This document shows, one piece after another, positions 19,466-25,117 of a DNA stretch of 64,000 bases. Below the pieces are notes generated by a model. It was not told where the DNA came from. It was given only the letters and a program-made list of their open reading frames with translations, and did not search any database. Made by a program: the position numbers and the translations under genes. Positions within the stretch are counted from its first letter, which is position 1. Each line of letters opens with the position of its first letter. This DNA comes from Paenibacillus sp. SC116 (lineage in GTDB: Bacteria; Bacillota; Bacilli; Paenibacillales; Paenibacillaceae), in NCBI RefSeq assembly GCF_024733555.1, contig NZ_JANIOF010000002.1, positions 522,219 through 586,218 of the forward strand, read 5' to 3'.

Positions 19466-20233
19466 ATGGTAGAACTAAGTGTAGGCGGCAATCATGTGCA
19501 AGTAAAAGGTGTGTTGTTAGATAAAGACGGTACTTTATTGCAGTTTATTAGTTTATGGGGGCGCTGGGCAGAAACCGTACTAGAAGGTTTGGAGCGGGAA
19601 CTGCGCCTTGAAGGGACAGAATTACCTGAAGGGCCAGGTTTTTTGCTAGGCGTTAATCTTGATGAAAATCGTCATGTGCTCTCTCATGATCGGTTCGGTC
19701 CATTGGCGATGGGTTCTCCTTCACAGATGATAGGAATCGCTGCTTATTACTTATATCGGGCTGGTGTCCCTTGGAATGATGCGGTGCGTCGCGCTACGGA
19801 TGTATTTGAGCACGCAAATGCAGGTAATGTATTGAACGCTCAAATTGAACCTGTACGTGGTGTTGTAGCGTTTTTGGAGCGCTGCAAAGAACTTGGCTTG
19901 AAGCTAGGCGTTGTTACAGCAGATGATAAAGAACCTTCCCAGGATCACTTGACGAAAATGGGGATTCGCCAGCATTTTGATAGTGTTGTTGGGGATGATT
20001 GCGTGTCCCATGGCAAGCCATATCCGGATATGGTGTATTTGGCTTGTGAGGAGCTTGGATTGGAGCCGAAGGACGTTGTTGTCATTGGAGACTCTACGGG
20101 CGATATGGAGATGAGTGCTAGCGCAGGCTGTGCGATGCATATTTTCATTGATGAGGATGGACACTTTCAACAAAAGCCGGCATCAGCAGATGTCATGATC
20201 CGCTCTTATGATGAGATAAAACTACTGCCATAG
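19466..20233 (+). CDS. HAD-family hydrolase (phosphatase)
   Basis: Cytoplasmic phosphohydrolase of 255 residues with the haloacid dehalogenase motifs: motif I DKDGT at 19-23 (nucleophile D19, acid/base D21), motif II TADD near 168, the motif III lysine in HGKPYPDM, and motif IV GDSTGD at 208-213. The cap is an insert of about 100 residues after motif I, as in phosphoglycolate phosphatase-like enzymes. The substrate is unknown. The start at 19466 has AAGGGTGA upstream; the same frame is open to 19379 with a TTG very close to a strong Shine-Dalgarno, but the extra 29 residues precede the fold and look non-homologous. Confidence 0.85.
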   Translation: MVELSVGGNHVQVKGVLLDKDGTLLQFISLWGRWAETVLEGLERELRLEGTELPEGPGFLLGVNLDENRHVLSHDRFGPLAMGSPSQMIGIAAYYLYRAGVPWNDAVRRATDVFEHANAGNVLNAQIEPVRGVVAFLERCKELGLKLGVVTADDKEPSQDHLTKMGIRQHFDSVVGDDCVSHGKPYPDMVYLACEELGLEPKDVVVIGDSTGDMEMSASAGCAMHIFIDEDGHFQQKPASADVMIRSYDEIKLLP

Positions 20234-20371
20234 AATAAGCGGATTATTTTCGGAATTGTGAATAAATCGTGACAATATAGTTTGATTTCCAACATTTATG
20301 TTGCAAGATAGAATGGATAAATATAACATGGGATAAGATAGGTAAACTCTTTGCATAAAGGGAGGTCCACC

Positions 20372-20611
20372 ATGTTAATAGCTGCAGGTGAGGCAGGCAA
20401 AGTCGCCTTTGATTGGTTCGATGTATTTATGGTCGCATTTACTTTAATTTTGCTCTGGGCATTGATTAGACAAGTGAAGCAGCGTCCGCGCAACTTATTC
20501 GCACTAGGGTTTGCTGCAGTAAGCTTGCTTACATTTGTTCTTGCAGATGTCGTTATGGTATGCGGATATCTTGGAATTACTCCTCCAGATTACTTCTTCT
20601 TTTTGAGGTAG
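20372..20611 (+). CDS. Small two-helix membrane protein
   Basis: A 79-residue product with an excellent ribosome binding site (AAGGGAGG, six bases before the ATG at 20372). Two hydrophobic helices lie at about 14-33 and 45-66, separated by a basic turn (RQVKQRPRN), which suggests that loop is cytoplasmic. The pattern resembles small Bacillales membrane proteins of the DUF2759 type, but I do not recognise it with confidence and assign no function. It is probably monocistronic: 138 bases after the HAD gene and 308 bases before the next gene. Confidence 0.65.
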   Translation: MLIAAGEAGKVAFDWFDVFMVAFTLILLWALIRQVKQRPRNLFALGFAAVSLLTFVLADVVMVCGYLGITPPDYFFFLR

Positions 20612-20813
20612 TGCAGCTAGCTTCTACTAGTTTGAAACGTAGGTTGTTACTTATTTGACTCTTGCTCCATCTATATGTAATGGGTATTCGTACATAAGAG
20701 AGTGATAAGGAACATGGCTGCCAGCTGAGCTGGAAGCTGGGAAGTAGTCTAACCGTTATTTATAGAAAAGATCAGTCAAGTGGGGACTGATTTATAGACG
20801 TCGGATTGTGTTG

Positions 20814-20847
20814 AACTCTTTGATGATTATCGTCAAAGAGTTTTTTT
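20814..20847 (+). terminator. Intrinsic terminator upstream of the secreted protease gene
   Basis: AACTCTTTGA (20814-20823) pairs perfectly with TCAAAGAGTT (20833-20842), followed by a T-run to 20847. It is about 200 bases beyond the small membrane protein gene, so it may terminate a separate RNA. Confidence 0.8.
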
Positions 20848-20850
20848 ATT

Positions 20851-20876
20851 CCCTAACTAGGGAGAAAGACTATAAT
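20851..20876 (+). promoter_or_regulatory. Candidate promoter and palindrome before the protease gene
   Basis: A consensus TATAAT lies at 20871-20876. Just upstream the inverted repeat CCCTA-AC-TAGGG (20851-20862) occupies the spacer and -35 region. No good -35 hexamer is present, which fits a promoter that depends on, or is blocked by, a factor at the palindrome. Confidence 0.4.
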
Positions 20877-20919
20877 AGATATGAGAATATGATTATATGT
20901 ATGGCGGGAGTGTTGAGTT

Positions 20920-21957
20920 TTGAAACGATTAAGAAGTTGGTCTTTATTTACGATGATAATAGCGTTAGTAATAGCAGTAACCGTAACCGCAATTCCTCAG
21001 CAAGTAGGAGCTGTAAAATCTTCTTCTGCTTTAGCTAACGTGTCATCAAATATTATTCCGAATCTAGTAAAACAGGTGAATCCTGCGGTCGTAACGATTA
21101 TTGGGCAAGATCCATTGCTGTTAGAAGAAGTGGAGGATCCGCGGGATGCATTAGGATTCGGATCTGGCTTTGCCATTCGCAGTGATGGTTGGATCGTTAC
21201 AAATGCACATGTTGTGAATGGACTTAAAGCGGTCAAAGTCATTTTTCAAGATGGGAAGAAGTACGATGTAGTTAAGTCTCTTGTTGATGAAGAGACTGAT
21301 ATTGCTTTAATTAAAATAAATGCGAAGAACTTGAAGACGTTGAAATTGGCTTCCAATAACACAAAAGTGGAACTTGGTGAAACGGTCATTGCCTTCGGAG
21401 TGCCTTTACAAGTGAAGCTGAGAAATAGCGTCAGTGCAGGGATTGTGAGTGGATTGGACCGTAATATTGATGAGCCCTATCGATATTTGCAAACCGATGC
21501 AGCGATCAATCCAGGTAATAGTGGTGGACCGCTTGTTAATTTACGTGGTGAAGTAATTGGAGTAAATACGCTGAAGGCGTTCGGCGAGGATGTGGATACA
21601 CTAGGATTTGCTGTACCTGTAGATACGGTGAGATGGGTAACATCAGAGTTGCTTCAATACAGCAAGGTGAGGCGATCATCGATTGGTATTATGTTGGAAG
21701 AGAGCTGGGCTGCCTCTTATGGGTTGCCGGCGAAAGAAGGTTTAACGATTACAGAGGTGAAATCGGCAAATGCCAAAAAAGCGGGCTTGAGCAAAGGAGA
21801 CAAGCTGCTTACCGTGAATGGTCATGCTGTTCAAACGATTGTTGATGTAAATGAAGCACTTAAAGGTGTATTACCGGGTAAAACGATTAAGATGAAGGTA
21901 AAGCAGCGATCCAATGGTAAAGTAGTTGAACGAAAAGTAACGTTAGGGAAAAAATAA
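20920..21957 (+). CDS. Secreted HtrA/DegP-like trypsin-fold serine protease with PDZ domain
   Basis: A 345-residue extracytoplasmic protease. The N-terminal segment (about 1-31, ending near QVGA) reads as a cleavable signal peptide rather than the long cytoplasmic tail plus anchor of Bacillus HtrA. The S1 catalytic triad is complete: H97 (TNAHVV), D127 (TDIALI) and S201 (GNSGGP). One PDZ domain covers about 245-335. HtrA-type proteases degrade or refold misfolded exported proteins. The start is TTG at 20920 after GGGAG. It has its own terminator. The two PepSY protein genes follow on the same strand under separate promoters. Confidence 0.9.
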   Translation: MKRLRSWSLFTMIIALVIAVTVTAIPQQVGAVKSSSALANVSSNIIPNLVKQVNPAVVTIIGQDPLLLEEVEDPRDALGFGSGFAIRSDGWIVTNAHVVNGLKAVKVIFQDGKKYDVVKSLVDEETDIALIKINAKNLKTLKLASNNTKVELGETVIAFGVPLQVKLRNSVSAGIVSGLDRNIDEPYRYLQTDAAINPGNSGGPLVNLRGEVIGVNTLKAFGEDVDTLGFAVPVDTVRWVTSELLQYSKVRRSSIGIMLEESWAASYGLPAKEGLTITEVKSANAKKAGLSKGDKLLTVNGHAVQTIVDVNEALKGVLPGKTIKMKVKQRSNGKVVERKVTLGKK

Positions 21958-21969
21958 GAAGATGGTAGG

Positions 21970-21996
21970 CCTGCTTCTTCACGGAGCAGGTTTTTT
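21970..21996 (+). terminator. Terminator after the protease gene
   Basis: CCTGCT (21970-21975) pairs with AGCAGG (21985-21990), followed by six T. Confidence 0.85.
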
Positions 21997-22013
21997 GTTT
22001 TTATATTTTTACA

Positions 22014-22061
22014 TTCTCATATTCTCATCAATTTCTCATTTTGTTATTGTTTTCTTCTCAT
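22014..22061 (+). promoter_or_regulatory. Direct TTCTCAT repeats upstream of the first PepSY gene
   Basis: Four exact TTCTCAT heptamers start at 22014, 22022, 22033 and 22055. Those at 22022, 22033 and 22055 are in 11-bp phase. TATGAT at 22072-22077 is a candidate -10 element, ten bases after the last copy. Direct repeats with 11-bp phase next to a promoter are typical of OmpR/PhoB-family response regulator sites. The same arrangement is found before the second PepSY gene. Confidence 0.6.
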
Positions 22062-22154
22062 TTTCGACATCTATGATAAGGATGTAAGCAAGAACAGAAG
22101 AATCGTACAGCAGGAAGCATACCGACAATTCAACTTTCAAGGAGGAAATGTAAG

Positions 22155-22664
22155 ATGAAAAAATGGATTGCGACTTCAGTGGCAGGTGCGTTAGTGGTAA
22201 GTGGGCTTGGATTTGGCAGTGTGGTAAATGCAGATCATAATAATAAGCAAGCAAAGGTCGTACAAACTTCGAAAAAAAATGAAGTTCGAATTTCATTAGC
22301 GTTGGCAAATCAAATTGCTAAGCAAGTGTATAACGGCGGTAAGATTGAGGAGATCGAACTCGAAAGGAAGAATGGTCGTCTTGTTTACCATGTAGAGTTT
22401 GAGAACCGCAAAGATAAAGAAGATGAGATTTATATTGATGCAGATACGGGAAGCGTAACTTTCGAAAAAGATTTCAAATTGAATGATGACGATGACAACG
22501 ATGATGACAAAGACGATGACAAAGACGATGATCGCGATGACAACGATGATGATAACGACGATCAAGATGACGACAACGATGATAATGATGATGACGAAGA
22601 CGATAATGACGACAGCGATGACGATCAAGATGATGATAGCGACGATGATGGTGATGAAGATTAA
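22155..22664 (+). CDS. Secreted PepSY-domain protein with poly-acidic tail
   Basis: A 169-residue exported protein. It has a signal peptide (about 1-26, ending VNA), one PepSY domain (about 43-108; segments VRISLALANQIAKQ, GRLVYHVEFE and IYIDADTGSV), then a tail from about 111 to 169 that is almost wholly Asp with scattered Asn, Lys and Ser. PepSY modules occur in protease propeptides and in proteins that bind or inhibit enzymes outside the cell. The tail is encoded by a GAT/GAC-rich tract and could bind divalent cations. The ribosome binding site is AAGGAGG. It is paralogous to the gene at 23066; relative to that protein the second PepSY domain is missing. The function is unknown. Confidence 0.85.
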   Translation: MKKWIATSVAGALVVSGLGFGSVVNADHNNKQAKVVQTSKKNEVRISLALANQIAKQVYNGGKIEEIELERKNGRLVYHVEFENRKDKEDEIYIDADTGSVTFEKDFKLNDDDDNDDDKDDDKDDDRDDNDDDNDDQDDDNDDNDDDEDDNDDSDDDQDDDSDDDGDED

Positions 22665-22768
22665 GATGGTTAGTGTGAAGTAAGTAAGCAGATGTAATAA
22701 CAATAGGAGCAGAACCATTCATAACCTATAAATCAGATTGTTTTCATATAAATAGTGTGGTTGACGAG

Positions 22769-22797
22769 AGACACCTTTCCCCAGAAGGTGTCTTTCT
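22769..22797 (+). terminator. Terminator after the first PepSY gene
   Basis: AGACACCTT (22769-22777) pairs perfectly with AAGGTGTCT (22785-22793), followed by a short T-rich run. Confidence 0.8.
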
Positions 22798-22882
22798 GCA
22801 TGTTGTGACGTATAGATGCTCAGGGGAACAAATTGTAGAAAATGTGCAGTGGGTATGTACAATTTAATCTTTAGTTAGTAAT

Positions 22883-22922
22883 TTCTCATCAATTTCTCAT
22901 CTTTCTATTCATTTGTTCTCAT
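22883..22922 (+). promoter_or_regulatory. Direct TTCTCAT repeats upstream of the second PepSY gene
   Basis: Exact TTCTCAT copies start at 22883, 22894 and 22916, that is 11 and 22 bases apart, the same spacing as the 22022/22033/22055 set before the paralogous gene. A degenerate TTCTATT lies at 22903. A weak -10 candidate TAATAT at 22933-22938 sits at the same distance from the last repeat as TATGAT does in the first promoter. Confidence 0.6.
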
Positions 22923-23065
22923 TTAGCAGGGTTAATATAAGGTCATAGGAAAGAACAACAAGAACAAACGGCAGCACAGATAAGTGAGAACGAATAAGAA
23001 CGAAGATGATTATGAAGTACAAATGAACTTAAAATTTAACAATACATTACTAGGAGGAAAACAAA

Positions 23066-23710
23066 ATGAAAAATTGGGTAGTAGCAACAGTTGCAGGAGC
23101 AGTATTAGTGGGTGGCGTAGGATTTGGTTCTGTAGTAATGGCGGATAACAATGACCAATCTAAGGCAAGAGCGGTGCAAGCAGCTAATCAAAATGAAGTG
23201 AAACTATCTTTCGCACAAGCGAAGACGATCGCTAAAGGTTTGTTCAAGGATGCTAAAATTGATGAAATCGAATTGGAGAAAGTCAACGGCCGTCTCGTTT
23301 ATCATGTTGAGTTCGAGAACCGCAAAGATAAAGAAGATGAAGTAATCATCGATGCAACGACAGCTCATGTGACTTGGGAAAAAGATTTCAAGAAGAACGG
23401 CAAGCATGACGATGACTATAACGATCGTGACGACCATGATGATAACGACGATGACAATGACGACCGCGATGATCGTGATGACAAGCAAGTACCGACTAGC
23501 AAAGTAAACATTAGCAAGGAACAAGCTAAAAAAATAGCATTAACTCAAGTATCTGGTAAAGTTGATGATATTGAGCTTGAGAAAAAGTTCCGCAATCACG
23601 TATATGAATATGTATATGAAGTAGAAGTTGATGTGAAAAAGGGCGACGATGCTACGGTATACGTAAGCGCTGAGACAGGCAAAGTCCTCAAAGTAGAGTT
23701 GGAAGACTAA
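23066..23710 (+). CDS. Secreted protein with two PepSY domains joined by an acidic linker
   Basis: A 214-residue exported protein with a signal peptide (about 1-26, ending VMA). The first PepSY domain (about 44-109) is very close to that of the 22155 product (shared ENRKDKEDE segment). An Asp-rich linker with His and Arg follows (about 113-140), then a second PepSY domain (about 147-213; VNISKEQAKKIALTQV and VSAETGKVLKVE). The ribosome binding site is AGGAGG. The layout resembles YkoI-type PepSY proteins, which in Bacillus are controlled by a neighbouring two-component system; no such kinase or regulator is in this window. No enzymatic motif is seen. Confidence 0.87.
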   Translation: MKNWVVATVAGAVLVGGVGFGSVVMADNNDQSKARAVQAANQNEVKLSFAQAKTIAKGLFKDAKIDEIELEKVNGRLVYHVEFENRKDKEDEVIIDATTAHVTWEKDFKKNGKHDDDYNDRDDHDDNDDDNDDRDDRDDKQVPTSKVNISKEQAKKIALTQVSGKVDDIELEKKFRNHVYEYVYEVEVDVKKGDDATVYVSAETGKVLKVELED

Positions 23711-23743
23711 TTAGGTAGTGAAAAACTTAATTTATAAAAAGAC

Positions 23744-23772
23744 AAAAGGGCATCCCTAGGGGTGCCCTTTTG
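23744..23772 (+). terminator. Terminator after the second PepSY gene
   Basis: AAAAGGGCATCCC pairs with GGGGTGCCCTTTT (one G-U pair) around a very short loop, with T following. The A-run on the left makes it usable on both strands. Confidence 0.85.
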
Positions 23773-23873
23773 TGTATAGTTTGGATATAATTGGGGAGGA
23801 AGCATTGTTTGATAGACTAGGCAGAGTTATTTTATTTATTTGTTCAATAACACAACTTGGGGAGAACAAAAAG

Positions 23874-24959
23874 ATGCTAATGAGCAGAAATGTGAATGTG
23901 CAACGCAGTAAGGCTAGTACCTTAAAAATAATATCGTTATTTGTAGGTATTTTATGTTGGGTGGTCATCTTAAGTACTGATCAGGTTGTAGCGAGGATTG
24001 CTTCACAGACAAATGAAAAGCTATTTGATTCTTATAAAGATATTCATTTTTTGCATGTAAGTCCAGGACATAATGAAGCTTCCTATAACGGCATGATAAT
24101 AAAAACGAAGAATAAGCCCTATATTGATAATGAGCATTTTATGCTTCCGGCTCATTGGATTTCGAAGTTTATTGGCCTAGAGATGAGTGTAGATGGAAAT
24201 CGAATTTTACTTGCAGACGACAATCAGACATGGGAGTTTTATAGCGACTCAAATCGCGCCATTTTAAATGGAAAAGAATTAAATTTGCCAATCGCTACAA
24301 AGGGAAGCGGGGAGCAAATGGTCGTACCTATCCGAGTATTTAAAGATATTTATAAGATGGAGTATTTTATCCACTTTTATAGTGACATTCCGGTATATGC
24401 TTTAGTTCGATATTCTGATGTGTCTTCGTACGAAAAGGAGATTCTTCATGAAGCCCATAACGTACGACGTATCGGTCATCCAGACTTCCAATGGTCGATT
24501 GCTTATCCAATGGATTGGAAAAAACCATTTGAGTTTATGAATAGTGATCGAACACATTTTTTTGACCATCGCGATGATGATCTAACCTTGTACATAAAGA
24601 TAGGGAAAGGCGTACCAGCGCACAAGCCTTACTATAACGAGAATAGAATAACTAAAATTTTCGAGAACCTCGACTCGATTGATGGATATAGTTCAAAGAA
24701 GGGAAAAGGATTAGAAAAGCCTCGAATAGGTACTAATGCAGGAAACACCTTTTATGAATTTGGTTACTATGAGGGGGATTACTACTCTTTTTTGAGGACT
24801 ATATATGCGGGGGATACTACGGTAACAATTATTTTGTATAGTAAAGATAGGCAGAAAGTGAGAGACAACATTCCTCTGATGAATACGTTTACCCTTCAAT
24901 ATAAGCTTGAAGGCGTAGAAACTCTAGATATTAATCATGTAGTTGGTTCTGAAAAATAG
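23874..24959 (+). CDS. Membrane-anchored protein with copper-amine-oxidase-N-like domain
   Basis: A 361-residue protein of unknown function. A basic N-terminus precedes one hydrophobic helix (about 15-37), giving a signal anchor. Residues about 70-165 look like a copper amine oxidase N-terminal-like (stalk) domain, a module common on Paenibacillus surface proteins and not itself an oxidase: MLPAHWISKFIGLEMSVDGN, ILLADDNQTWEF and VVPIRVFKDIY are the conserved pieces. The C-terminal part (about 190-345; DFQWSIAYPMDWKKPF) resembles a small extracytoplasmic alpha/beta domain that I cannot name. The start at 23874 follows GGGGAG. An in-frame ATG at 23772 lies inside the preceding terminator and is unlikely. 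Confidence 0.65.
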   Translation: MLMSRNVNVQRSKASTLKIISLFVGILCWVVILSTDQVVARIASQTNEKLFDSYKDIHFLHVSPGHNEASYNGMIIKTKNKPYIDNEHFMLPAHWISKFIGLEMSVDGNRILLADDNQTWEFYSDSNRAILNGKELNLPIATKGSGEQMVVPIRVFKDIYKMEYFIHFYSDIPVYALVRYSDVSSYEKEILHEAHNVRRIGHPDFQWSIAYPMDWKKPFEFMNSDRTHFFDHRDDDLTLYIKIGKGVPAHKPYYNENRITKIFENLDSIDGYSSKKGKGLEKPRIGTNAGNTFYEFGYYEGDYYSFLRTIYAGDTTVTIILYSKDRQKVRDNIPLMNTFTLQYKLEGVETLDINHVVGSEK

Positions 24960-24984
24960 CGATTCTTAGTAAACTATACAGCTG

Positions 24985-25017
24985 CGTTGCTCGATTTTAA
25001 AAGGGCAGCGTTTTTTT
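24985..25017 (+). terminator. Terminator before the U32 gene
   Basis: CGTTGCTC (24985-24992) pairs with GGGCAGCG (25003-25010) with two G-U pairs, followed by seven T. Confidence 0.75.
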
Positions 25018-25117
25018 GTGACCGTTATCATGGCAAATGATCACTTTAGGTAGATCGAAGCAGGGGAATGGGGTAAACTATATAGTTAGTGCTTAACGCA
25101 ACTTACGGAGGATGAGA

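Larger units (their letters stand above)
20612..20919 (+). ncRNA. Structured intergenic segment ending in a terminator (candidate leader or small RNA)
   Basis: No gene is seen, but the segment is rich in potential structure. CCAGCTGAGCTGG at 20721-20733 is a near-perfect hairpin, and a second AGCTGG at 20735-20740 offers an alternative partner for the same left arm. ATCAGTC (20771-20777) pairs with GACTGAT (20785-20791). The last element is a clear intrinsic terminator at 20814-20847. The arrangement suggests either a small RNA or an attenuated leader of the protease gene. It lacks the conserved T-box sequence and does not match a riboswitch class I know. Confidence 0.35.

Noticed and set aside
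20641..20847. T-box riboswitch or other known riboswitch before the protease gene
   Set aside because: The T-box core AGGGTGG is absent, no specifier-like stem could be laid out, and the downstream gene is not one normally under tRNA control.
22296..22722. Long Ile/Val-rich and His-rich antisense frames opposite the first PepSY gene
   Set aside because: They are the complement of the GAT/GAC tract (ATC/GTC codons) and lack start signals.
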